A stretch of DNA of 64,000 nucleotides, taken from assembly GCA_964542535.1 (NCBI GenBank), contig CAZIUE010000015.1, positions 26,060 through 90,059 on the forward strand, given 5' to 3'. This document shows positions 8,306-15,983 of this stretch, one piece after another. The notes under the pieces are model-generated. The model was not told the origin of the DNA and made no database searches. It was given only the letters and a program-made list of their open reading frames with translations. This DNA is from Pseudopelobacter sp964542535. GTDB taxonomy: Bacteria; Desulfobacterota; Desulfuromonadia; Geobacterales; Pseudopelobacteraceae. Numbering within the stretch: the stretch's first letter is position 1; each line of letters begins with the position of its first letter. Made by a program: the position numbers and the translations under genes.

Positions 8306-9325
8306 TCAGACGCTCAGAAAGCGGGCCGGTCCCGCCGCTTCTATGGTAAGCGGCGCGCACGCCTGGAAGATCTCGCCGTCCAGGGTGAACGGTCCCCTGA
8401 AGTCCAGGGTGATTCCGGCGGCGTTGTGGCTGTAGTAGCCGTTTTCCTCCGTTGCCGATGAGGTGCGGATGCCGCGCAGCAGAAAGGGAAGGTTGCGCAG
8501 GAAGCGGGGGGGGCGCGTTTTCAGTGCGGTGAAGCGCAGCGGCGCGTCCTCTTTCCCCCAGAAGGGGTGCAGTCCCAGAAAGAGGCGCTCCAGGGTGCTG
8601 ACCATGGCGAGCAGGTAGCTGTCGCGATGGGGCGCGGCTCCGTCAACGCGGATGTTCATGGCGGTTGGCGGCACGAGGTTCCCGTTGCCGGAAAGGAGCG
8701 CCAGCAGGAGGCGCACGGCCACCAAGCCCGGCATCAGTTCTCCGCGGATTCCGGACGGGTTGATGCTGCTGTGGCAGAGCTCTATGCCCCGGGGAATGGC
8801 GCCGGCGCCGAAGAACATCCCGCAGAGCGGTCCCGGGCCGGTTTCCTGGCGAACCCGCAGTACCATCCGCTGGTGTACCCGGCTCATGTCCCGTTCACGG
8901 TCATTGCTCCAGGCGGTGATCCTTTTCAGCGCGGCCAGCGGTTCTCCGCGTGCGCCCAGGTCCCGGGCGAGCATGCTGGAGGTTCCCGCCTGCAGCAGGG
9001 CCAGCATGGGGGGAACGGCGGAGGTCGGTTGTGCGAACAGGGAGGTGAGGGCCGCCTGAACGGTGCCGTCGCCACCGTTAATGATCAGCAGGTCGATGGC
9101 GCGACGGGCGAAGCAGGTCATCACGCCGTTCAGTTCCTCGGGGGTGCTGGCCTCTGCGGCGTGGATTCGGGGATGGGCGGCCAGGTAGTCCCGTATCCGG
9201 CCGATCCCGCGCTTGTTCCCACCGCTCAAGGGGTTGCTGATCATGCCGACGGTGAGGCCCCGGTCGGTCGGGCCCCCGGGGGGAGCGCCCGACAGGCAGG
9301 GTGACGGGATGGCGGCTCTAGTCAC
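8306..9325 (-). CDS. Diacylglycerol kinase/sphingosine kinase-family protein
   Basis: 339 residues with GMISNPLSGGNKRG at the N terminus and IINGGDGTVQAAL near residue 82, the DAGK catalytic GGDGT loop. MLALLQAGTSSMLARDLG replaces the usual LPxGTxNDxAR block, so the TxND motif is diverged. The C-terminal domain includes LDGEIF, the DG-E motif that carries a family catalytic residue. It should phosphorylate a diacylglycerol-like lipid at the membrane. Translation probably begins at GTG 9325, overlapping the preceding CDP-alcohol phosphatidyltransferase stop by 8 bases, which indicates coupling. Confidence 0.85.
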   Translation of the reverse strand: MTRAAIPSPCLSGAPPGGPTDRGLTVGMISNPLSGGNKRGIGRIRDYLAAHPRIHAAEASTPEELNGVMTCFARRAIDLLIINGGDGTVQAALTSLFAQPTSAVPPMLALLQAGTSSMLARDLGARGEPLAALKRITAWSNDRERDMSRVHQRMVLRVRQETGPGPLCGMFFGAGAIPRGIELCHSSINPSGIRGELMPGLVAVRLLLALLSGNGNLVPPTAMNIRVDGAAPHRDSYLLAMVSTLERLFLGLHPFWGKEDAPLRFTALKTRPPRFLRNLPFLLRGIRTSSATEENGYYSHNAAGITLDFRGPFTLDGEIFQACAPLTIEAAGPARFLSV

Positions 9326-10508
9326 GGGCAGTGGTGGTGAAGCAGCGCTGGGTCAGCGAGGGGGTGGGGGTTGCCGGGTCTACGTCCAGAAGCCAGGAGC
9401 GCAGGGGGGTGCCGGACAGATGGATGCAGAGTCCCGTAAGCAGGCGCAGGACCAGAACGATGCTGGAGACGACCGTCCAGACGGTTACCGCCAAGAGCCC
9501 CAGATCGGGGCGGCCGAACAGGAGGCTGGCGCTGAGCAGGATCAGGTTGGGATTGCGTCTGCCGGTGATCAAACGGAAATAGGAGTCGAAGGGGCGCCAG
9601 CAGAAGAGGCCCGAAGACTCGAGAAACTGCTTGAACACTCCCTCAACGACGCGACCGGCGATGTAGGCGACGAAGATCAGTGCGAAGGCGGCCTTGAGTG
9701 ACAGGTCGAAACCCGGCTGCCATGCCGTCAGTCCCATCCCCCAGACAAGGTACCAGATCGGTGGCGAGATCAGGTCGATGGCGTGATCGAAGATGTTCCC
9801 GAACTGGCTCGAATTGACCGTGACCCTGGCCAGTTTTCCGTCCACGGTGTCGAGAAAGGTCATGCCCCAGGCCGCCAGCAGGCCGAGGAAGAACGCCCCT
9901 TTGTAGAACAGCAGGCCGGCGATGATCACCAGAATCAGGCTTGCGGAGGTTACCTGGTTGGGGCTGATGCCGTTTTTGGCGCAGAAGCGGGTCACCACCT
10001 GGGCCGGCCGCGGCCAGAGCCATTTGGTCACCAGATCGGTGACCCCCTTGTAGGAGCCGGAGAAGAGACGCTGCTCCAGTCTGCGCTGGTTTTCGGGAGT
10101 GATCGGCAGCAGGTAGGGAACGTCCACCTTGCGAAGTGTGATCTGGTGATTGATGCCCAACGTCTGCGGGGTTTCGAGACGGAGCGTGGGGCACTCGGCG
10201 CTGTTTCCCGACCCGTCCAGCAGAGCCCGGGCCCGTACGGCGTCATCGGAGCCGACATGGGCCGCAACCGGTCTGTCGCCGGCCTGGAGGACGGTGGCGG
10301 GCTTCTGGATCAGGCCGCGGATCAGGCGTTCGTCGAACAGGTAGTCACCGCGCACCAGCAGAAGCGTGTCTCCGGGAGAAAGAGCACCGGGGTGATCGAT
10401 CCAGCTGACGACGTTCATTTTTTTCAGCATGCGCTCCAGGCGCTGGCGGCTGGAGAGGCTCCAGAGATGGACGGGGCTCTCCGCGAGGATCATGGCGTGT
10501 ATGGTCAT
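9318..10508 (-). CDS. Fused nucleotidyltransferase-like/CDP-alcohol phosphatidyltransferase
   Basis: About 396 residues. The C-terminal half has a perfect CDP-alcohol phosphatidyltransferase motif near residue 219: DTVDG, KLAR, then G-x3-D-x3-D in GNIFDHAID, followed by several membrane segments. The N-terminal ~190 residues look like a degenerate sugar-nucleotidyltransferase domain (LLLVRGDYLFDERLI, then VAAHVG), resembling the architecture of fused inositol-1-phosphate cytidylyltransferase/phosphatidyltransferase enzymes. The usual GxGTR-type nucleotide motif is not visible. I choose ATG 10508 (MTIHAMIL). An upstream in-frame start at 10685 would run into the divergent metallophosphoesterase. 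The head-group alcohol is unknown; inositol or another polyol phosphate is possible. Confidence 0.82.
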   Translation of the reverse strand: MTIHAMILAESPVHLWSLSSRQRLERMLKKMNVVSWIDHPGALSPGDTLLLVRGDYLFDERLIRGLIQKPATVLQAGDRPVAAHVGSDDAVRARALLDGSGNSAECPTLRLETPQTLGINHQITLRKVDVPYLLPITPENQRRLEQRLFSGSYKGVTDLVTKWLWPRPAQVVTRFCAKNGISPNQVTSASLILVIIAGLLFYKGAFFLGLLAAWGMTFLDTVDGKLARVTVNSSQFGNIFDHAIDLISPPIWYLVWGMGLTAWQPGFDLSLKAAFALIFVAYIAGRVVEGVFKQFLESSGLFCWRPFDSYFRLITGRRNPNLILLSASLLFGRPDLGLLAVTVWTVVSSIVLVLRLLTGLCIHLSGTPLRSWLLDVDPATPTPSLTQRCFTTTARD

Positions 10509-10583
10509 GGGCGTTCTCGAAATGGTCCGGATATCAGATGGTCGGCAAAGCCGATTGTAAAAATAAACGAGACAATCTATTAT

Positions 10584-11576
10584 ATGCCGATGCATTTTGT
10601 AAAGCCAAATCCCGCCTTTTGGGAAATGGACGACCACTCCCCCGCCGCTGACCTGGTCGTGGTCGCCCATCTCTCGGACCCGCACCTCTCATCCCTGGAA
10701 GGTGTTCATCCCGTTAGCCTGCTGAATAAGCGCCTGCTGGGCTACCGTTCCTGGCGTCGTCGCCGCCGCTATATTCACTGTCCCTCGGTGCTTGAGGCCC
10801 TGGTGTGCGATCTGGCCCGCCTGTCCCCGGATCAAGTGGTGATAACCGGCGACCTGACCCACCTGGGGCTGCCCGATGAGTTCCGTCAGGCGGCCCGCTG
10901 GCTGGGGCGCGTGGGGCCTCCGGAACGGGTCCTGGTTGTGCCCGGAAATCATGAGAGCTATGTGGCTACCCCCTGGGGGGAGACCTTTGGCTGCTGGAGC
11001 GACTATCTGGTTGGGGATGGCGGCGATGCAGGCGGTGTGTTTCCCAGTGTGCGCGTGCGGGGTGGCGTTGCGATGATCGGCCTTTCCACGGCACGGCCGA
11101 GCCTCCCCTTTCTGGCGGTGGGCAGCCTGGGCGCAGGGCAGCTGGAGACGCTGGAGACGCTGCTGGAACAGGCTGGACGGCGCGGCCTGGCGCGCATCGT
11201 CCTGTTGCACCACCCCCCCGTTCCCGGCAGTACCGCCTGGCGCAAGCGGCTGACCGATGCCCGCGACTTTGGGGCGGTCATTGCTCGCCAGGGGGCGGAA
11301 CTGATCCTTCACGGCCATGCGCACCAGTCCATGGAGGGGACGCTGGATGGACCGGCGGGAGCTGTGCCGGTCTTTGGCGTGCCTTCGGCCTCATCCTCCG
11401 AGACGGCATTGCTCCGGCGGGCCCGTTACAACCTGTACCGGCTGCGGCGCGGAACCGGGGGGTGGTGGCTGGTGGTGAGTGGTCGAGTCTATTCCGCGCG
11501 GGAAAACCGCTTCGTGATCGAGCGGGAACGGGAGCTGTTCCTGCCCGCTCCCGCCAGTGGAGCAACTGCCGACTAG
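10584..11576 (+). CDS. Calcineurin-like metallophosphoesterase
   Basis: About 330 residues. All family metal-binding motifs are visible in order: HLSDPHLS, VITGDLTHLG, VPGNHES, VLLHHPP and HGHAHQS. The dimetal active site should hydrolyse a phosphomonoester or phosphodiester. Candidates from context are a lipid phosphate or a UDP-diacylglucosamine-type substrate; a CpdA-like cyclic nucleotide role is an alternative. Starts at 10584, 10590 and 10626 are possible, and 10626 (MDDHSP) is the most conservative. It is divergent from the CDP-alcohol phosphatidyltransferase gene by 75 bases. Its stop and the convergent lptG stop share one CTAG. Confidence 0.85.
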   Translation: MPMHFVKPNPAFWEMDDHSPAADLVVVAHLSDPHLSSLEGVHPVSLLNKRLLGYRSWRRRRRYIHCPSVLEALVCDLARLSPDQVVITGDLTHLGLPDEFRQAARWLGRVGPPERVLVVPGNHESYVATPWGETFGCWSDYLVGDGGDAGGVFPSVRVRGGVAMIGLSTARPSLPFLAVGSLGAGQLETLETLLEQAGRRGLARIVLLHHPPVPGSTAWRKRLTDARDFGAVIARQGAELILHGHAHQSMEGTLDGPAGAVPVFGVPSASSSETALLRRARYNLYRLRRGTGGWWLVVSGRVYSARENRFVIERERELFLPAPASGATAD

Positions 11577-12637
11577 ACGATTCTGCGTGTCAGGATGGCG
11601 CCTGCCGCGAGTACGACCAGCGCGGGGAAGAGGGTGGTCCAGAAGGGGGTGATCCCCAGGATCAGGCCACTGTAGCCCAGTATCTGGTTGAGGTAGAAGA
11701 ACACCACCCCGACAATCGCACCGATCATGATATGCCAGCCGAGGCTGGAACCGCGGACAGGGCCGCATACCAAAGGGAGAGAGAGCATGATCATTGCCGC
11801 CGTGATCACCGGCAGGGTCAGTTTCTGCCAGAGCGCCAGCCGGTAACGGTCGGCGTTCTGTTCCCGTTGCTGGAGATTGGTGATGATGCTGAACAGTTCC
11901 GAGAGGGAGAGGGTCTGGGGGGGGAGTGCCAGCTCGGACGCTTGCTGGTGGGTCAGGAGACGGGGAACAACGAGTCGGTGAAGCGTACGGATCGAGTCGT
12001 TCTCCTGGCTCATCTCCTTGCGCAGCACATCCCGCAGTTCCCAGTTTCCGTTGGCGCCGATGCGTGTGTCCCCGGCATGGATGTATCCGGTCAGATTGTG
12101 CCGGCCATCGAATTCGTAGATGTCCACGGCCTGCATTCCGTTTTCCCGGGCGGTGCGCAGGTTGATGAAACGCTGCCCGTCCCTGGTCCAGAAGCCGCCC
12201 CGGGGCAGGAAGGTTCCCGATTTCGAAAGGGCCGTTTCCCGTCGGGTCCAGGCGGTCTGTTCGAGGCTGGGGATGATGAACTGGGCTCCCAGCAGCGTTG
12301 CCAGCAGGGTGAGCACAGCCGGCTTCATGAAGGCCCAGCCCGTACGCTGGACGGATATCCCGCCCGCCCGCAGTGCCACCAGTTCCTGGTTCTTTGCCAA
12401 AAGACCCAGGGCGATGATGCTCCCCAGCAGGGCGCTGGGGGGGGCCATCTCCAGCATGCGGCCGGGCAGGGTCAGGCCGACGTACAGCAGGGCGTCGGTC
12501 AGGTCGTACCGCCCCGTGCCGATGTCGTCCAGCTGTTTGGCGAGTTCGAAGAAGCTGAGCAACCCCGCCAGAATCAGGTTGACCCCCAGCCAGCAGCCAA
12601 GAAAGCTGCGTCCCAGGTAACGGTCGATGGTCTTCAC
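11573..12637 (-). CDS. lptG: LptG, LPS export ABC permease
   Basis: About 354 residues starting MKTIDRYLGRSFLGCWLGVNL, the typical YjgP/YjgQ N terminus. There are three N-terminal and three C-terminal membrane segments around a periplasmic beta-jellyroll (roughly residues 120-260). With LptF and LptB2 it extracts lipopolysaccharide from the inner membrane and passes it to LptC/LptA. GTG at 12637 overlaps the lptF TGA as GTGA, so the two are coupled. The MALPPQTLSL region before the last membrane helices is normal for the family. lptB is not in this window. Confidence 0.9.
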   Translation of the reverse strand: MKTIDRYLGRSFLGCWLGVNLILAGLLSFFELAKQLDDIGTGRYDLTDALLYVGLTLPGRMLEMAPPSALLGSIIALGLLAKNQELVALRAGGISVQRTGWAFMKPAVLTLLATLLGAQFIIPSLEQTAWTRRETALSKSGTFLPRGGFWTRDGQRFINLRTARENGMQAVDIYEFDGRHNLTGYIHAGDTRIGANGNWELRDVLRKEMSQENDSIRTLHRLVVPRLLTHQQASELALPPQTLSLSELFSIITNLQQREQNADRYRLALWQKLTLPVITAAMIMLSLPLVCGPVRGSSLGWHIMIGAIVGVVFFYLNQILGYSGLILGITPFWTTLFPALVVLAAGAILTRRIV

Positions 12638-13734
12638 GCCGGTTTCCCTCCGCTGGTTACGACACGGCTTGGCCGGAGCTTCCGCAGGGGGCTCCGGGTG
12701 GGGAGCAGCACCGCCACCAGGCAGACGTTCAGCAGCGTAACCCACCAGATGCCGGGAACGGCTCCCACCACCTCTTTTTCCACCCAGGTTTTGGCGATGA
12801 GGCTCAGGTTGTACAGGACGAAGAAAAGGACGATTGCCGCCATCACCTTGCCGTATTTGCCCCGCCGGGGGGCGATTCTGCTGAGGGGGATTGCCAGGAG
12901 CGCCATCAGGACGGTGGAGATGCCGGTGGAAAAGCGCCATTGCAGTTCGGCGATGTCCGCCGGTTGTCGTGAGCCGAGCAGGTGACCGGTTGATGCCGCC
13001 TTGCGGCGGTATTTTGCCGGCGGCATGTGGGGAGGCGCCAGGTGGAGAATGGTGCTCCCGAAGGTGACGAAGTGATCGGTTCCCCTTGCCAGGTTCATTG
13101 CATAATGGGAGCCGTCCTGGAATACGATGGCTTTGTGTCCCTGGGGGGTGATCGTCTGAACGGCGCCCTGGGCGCTGGTCACCCGGCGTTTATCCTCGCC
13201 GAACTCCCATACCCATACATTTCTCGCCTGTTTCCGGTCCGGATCCAGTTTTTCGGCAAAGAACACCAGGTTCCGCCCCAGCTCATAGAAGCGCCCTTCT
13301 TCCACTTTTGAGATGTCGAACTCGTTTTCCCCCCGTGTCTCCAGGTCATACATCTTCTGGTAGGCCCAGGGGCGGGCGTAGAGGGATAAGCCGGTAATCA
13401 TGAACGCCAGGGGGATGGAAAGGAAGAGGACCGAAGCGATCAGCTTTCCCTGGCTGATGCCGCCGGACTCGATGGCTGTTATCTCGCTGTCGGTGTGCAG
13501 GCGGCCCAAGGCCAGGACGATCGCCAGATAGAGCGTGACCGGGATCAGTACCTCCAGGGCAATCAGGACCTTGAGAGATACCAGGGTGACGACCGTCCCG
13601 CCCGAGAGCAGTCCGTTTACAGCATCGTTCAGAAAACGCACGGAACTGAATCCGGAGAAGATCAGGATCAGTACCGTGCAGACCACCACCAGGGGGGTGC
13701 AGATTTCGCGTACTATGTAACGTTCGAGGATCAA
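12634..13734 (-). CDS. lptF: LptF, LPS export ABC permease
   Basis: About 366 residues from a TTG at 13734 (LILERYIVREICTPLVVVCTVLILIFSGFSS). The layout of N-terminal helices, periplasmic domain and C-terminal helices (MALLAIPLSRIAPRRGKYGKV) fits LptF/LptG. The frame stays open to GTG 13824 (396 residues), but that GTG lies within a terminator-like hairpin, so the downstream TTG is preferred, even though its ribosome site (GAG) is weak. It forms the coupled lptFG pair. The hairpin in the leader may attenuate transcription into the pair. Confidence 0.88.
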   Translation of the reverse strand: MILERYIVREICTPLVVVCTVLILIFSGFSSVRFLNDAVNGLLSGGTVVTLVSLKVLIALEVLIPVTLYLAIVLALGRLHTDSEITAIESGGISQGKLIASVLFLSIPLAFMITGLSLYARPWAYQKMYDLETRGENEFDISKVEEGRFYELGRNLVFFAEKLDPDRKQARNVWVWEFGEDKRRVTSAQGAVQTITPQGHKAIVFQDGSHYAMNLARGTDHFVTFGSTILHLAPPHMPPAKYRRKAASTGHLLGSRQPADIAELQWRFSTGISTVLMALLAIPLSRIAPRRGKYGKVMAAIVLFFVLYNLSLIAKTWVEKEVVGAVPGIWWVTLLNVCLVAVLLPTRSPLRKLRPSRVVTSGGKPA

Positions 13735-13813
13735 CGTAATCTCGGTCTTTCGCGGTCGGTGAACATCGTGACGGGTAATCTCAACGGCGGCGGTTTCCGC
13801 GGTCTGAGGACAG

Positions 13814-13849
13814 TAAAAAAGCACCTACAATATGATCTTGTAAGTGCTT
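13814..13849 (-). terminator. Intrinsic terminator or attenuator upstream of lptF
   Basis: On the minus strand AAGCACTTACAA, a 7-base loop and TTGTAGGTGCTT form a 12-base stem with one mismatch (A opposite G/C change), followed by a run of T (plus-strand A at 13815-13820). It ends transcripts from the Mur-ligase-like gene or from the promoter at 13938-13966, and lies about 80 bases before the likely lptF start. Confidence 0.7.
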
Positions 13850-13931
13850 GTCGTGTTGGCTCCTGTGTCCCTCCCCCTCCCCGTGCGCCAGAATGCACGC
13901 TTCTCTTTTTCGAGGGACAGTGAGAAAGAAC
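13814..13931 (-). ncRNA. Candidate structured small RNA or lptF leader
   Basis: A sigma70-like promoter (see 13938-13966) would start an RNA near 13931. The RNA contains TGTCCCTC (plus 13912-13919) pairing perfectly with GAGGGACA (plus 13866-13873), an inner CGTGC/GCACG hairpin, and then the intrinsic terminator at 13814-13849. The size is about 118 bases. It matches no RNA family I recognise: there is no 4.5S core and no tRNA T-arm. It may be a small RNA or an attenuating leader. Only the pairing is seen; expression is inferred. Confidence 0.35.
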
Positions 13932-13937
13932 GGGTCA

Positions 13938-13966
13938 TGTATAGCAGAGTTGCGCCGAGCTTTCAA
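13938..13966 (-). promoter_or_regulatory. Sigma70-type promoter upstream of the lptF leader
   Basis: On the minus strand TTGAAA (13961-13966), a 17-base spacer and TATACA (13938-13943). Five of six -35 and four or five of six -10 positions match consensus. It lies inside the gap after the Mur-ligase-like gene and points at the structured leader and lptF. Confidence 0.5.
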
Positions 13967-14028
13967 CCAGGAAACGGCGGTTCCGTACCCGGGATTCCCG
14001 GGAAGCCGTTGAAGCGGGAACGGCATTG

Positions 14029-15249
14029 TCAGGATGAGGTCGGCAGACCGCTCTCCGGACAGTGTTCACAGCTGATGGACTTGCGGCAGGTTGGCTTCCA
14101 GCAGTTAAGGAGACGGTCTTGACTGAAAAACAGGCGTTCGGCATGTTCCAAGTTCGAGGATTTGATCAGGATGAGCTCGTCGGCAACCACATCCTCGGCC
14201 AAGAGGCGGGCTGCCGCCTGGAGTGATTCCACCATGAAGAGTCGCCCATAAGTCTCGGGGGTGAGCATCTTTCTGATGTGCTGGGCCTTGCCTCCAACGA
14301 AAAGGACCCGGTCAGCAACGTTCAGCGCCTCCCTTGCCATGCCGCGGTATTTGCCGGAGGATGAGCCTGATGTATCTGAAAACGAGCCGAACACTATCGT
14401 CTTTCGGGGAGCAGCGGCATCAGTCATCGGCTCGAGCACCTTGGCAACAGTCCAGTACGGAGCCTTGGCTGTGTCGCAGATGTACCAGGACCGTTGTGAG
14501 GTGGCGTGGATCGTCATCCTGCGCGGAAAACTCTCTACGGCGTGAAGGGACGTGGCACACTGCTTCAGGTCGATCCCGGCCGCAAGCGCGCCGCAGACTG
14601 CCGCCAGGATGGAACTGGTCAGCAGTCCTCCGAACAATCCGGTCTCGATGCGTACGGATTCACCCTGGTACGTAACGGTCAGTGAAAGGCGTTCCGGCCA
14701 GGCGCAGCGTATGTCGCTGCCGTGTACGTCCGCTTCTGCGCATAGCCCGTAGGTCAGGACGCGCGCCTTGGAACGCCGGGCCATGGCGAGCACGTGGGGG
14801 TCATCTGCGTTGAGTACGGCCACACCGGATTCGGGGAGAAATTCGATCAGCTTTCCTTTTTCGAACGCGGTTGCCTCCAGCGTCCGAAAGTTGCAGTAAT
14901 GGTCTCGGCCGACACTTGTCACGATGCCGATGCGGGGACGAAGTAGCGGTAGTCTTTCATCCATGCATCCCGTCCCCTCGACCCCTACTTCCTGGAGCAC
15001 AAAACGGTGGGAGCTGTTAACCCGGCGCAGGTTTTTTACAATAGCTTTCCGGCAGTTGAATAAGATGCCAATGCGGCACGAGTCTCTGTCCGAGAGGATT
15101 TTTCCCAGAAAGTGGGTGGTGCTGGTCTTGCCACAGCTGCCCGTTACGGCAATTACCGTGGTGTTGTCATAAAAGCGCCGACATATCAAATATCTAAGTA
15201 ATTGCCACCGGGTCTTCAACCAGTGGATCTTCTCTCGTGGGGTCGTCAT
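14029..15249 (-). CDS. Orphan Mur-ligase-like protein
   Basis: About 406 residues. VTGSCGKTSTTHFLGKIL near residue 35 is the Mur ligase ATP loop (TGTxGKTTT type). VGVEGTGCMDERLPLLRPRIGIVTSVGRDH is the central domain, with NADDPHV; a C-terminal domain has VLEPM and VFGSFSDTSGSS. It should form an amide bond between an acid and an amine using ATP. It is not in a peptidoglycan cluster and is shorter than MurC-F, so the substrate is unknown; poly-glutamate or peptide-conjugating Mur-like enzymes are alternatives. The C terminus has four cysteines, CWKPTC then CEHC, that could bind metal. ATG 15249 has AAGGA 9 bases upstream. Confidence 0.75.
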   Translation of the reverse strand: MTTPREKIHWLKTRWQLLRYLICRRFYDNTTVIAVTGSCGKTSTTHFLGKILSDRDSCRIGILFNCRKAIVKNLRRVNSSHRFVLQEVGVEGTGCMDERLPLLRPRIGIVTSVGRDHYCNFRTLEATAFEKGKLIEFLPESGVAVLNADDPHVLAMARRSKARVLTYGLCAEADVHGSDIRCAWPERLSLTVTYQGESVRIETGLFGGLLTSSILAAVCGALAAGIDLKQCATSLHAVESFPRRMTIHATSQRSWYICDTAKAPYWTVAKVLEPMTDAAAPRKTIVFGSFSDTSGSSSGKYRGMAREALNVADRVLFVGGKAQHIRKMLTPETYGRLFMVESLQAAARLLAEDVVADELILIKSSNLEHAERLFFSQDRLLNCWKPTCRKSISCEHCPESGLPTSS

Positions 15250-15363
15250 CTTTCGCAATCCTTTCCTGGCAACGCTGTTTGGGGGGAGGGAGCCTCACCA
15301 GCGGTAGTCGAGTGGAGACAAACCTGAAAGGTTAAATAATCAATGCCATGATATTGTTATGGT

Positions 15364-15840
15364 TTTTTGTGTCAGACCGCCCGCTGCACCTGTTTCAGCC
15401 CTTGGTAATAAAGCTTCATCCGGTGTCCTCTTGTCAAGAGACGAATGCTCTGTTCAGTGTTGCAATGGGAAAATGGGATCGTCAGGTATTCGGAACGATT
15501 GGTTCCTGTTTCGTGTAGCTCCAGAAATATTCGCTCGCGCTTCAGGGGGGGCACGGCCTCTCGATGAGGCTGTTGTCCGTGAAGTACTGGTTGCCATTCG
15601 TGCTGCTCGCGACGGTCCAGCTCTTGAGGACGGCGGCAAACGCTTCGCTGGTTACCCGGCCACCCTGGATCGGAGTTGAATATCCCGGAGCTCGGTGTCG
15701 TCCACATCAGGATATTTCGTGATGGTGATGATGCCGTTATTCAGGTTTGTGCTACCGTAAAGAGATTCAGCTGAACCGGTTCTTCGGACGTATTCACCCG
15801 GGAGACTGGCTCGGGGACGGAGGGGGTCCATGGGCGACGA
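15364..15840 (-). pseudogene. Scrambled coding remnants, unidentified
   Basis: The 730-base stretch between the Mur-ligase-like gene and the next sensor gene has no intact gene. On the minus strand, short protein-like segments appear in different frames: NNGIITITKYPDVDDTELRDIQ, then VTSEAFAAVLKSW and TNGNQYFTDNSLIERPCPP, then EYFWSYTKQEPIVPNT before a stop. Frame changes occur near 15690 and at a seven-C run near 15550. This looks like one decayed gene, but I cannot assign a family. Base composition is more AT-rich than the flanks. Confidence 0.3.
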
Positions 15841-15983
15841 TGTCGTCACGAGACATGACGACGATAATGCAATGGAGAGCGTGGTTGGCGTGGGCTTTAC
15901 CTCTACGATCCAGCTTCCATTCGGTTCTGTGGAGGAAACGGATTGCGCTGGAAGAGGTCGCCGGAACAGAAAGGGAATGAACC

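Noticed and set aside
10508..10685. Longer N terminus for the CDP-alcohol phosphatidyltransferase
   Set aside because: The extension would overlap the start of the divergent metallophosphoesterase and is rich in residues without a pattern; ATG 10508 starts the recognisable domain.
13814..13931. tRNA or SRP RNA in the lptF leader
   Set aside because: No T-arm, acceptor stem or anticodon arm can be drawn, and the conserved SRP core is absent.
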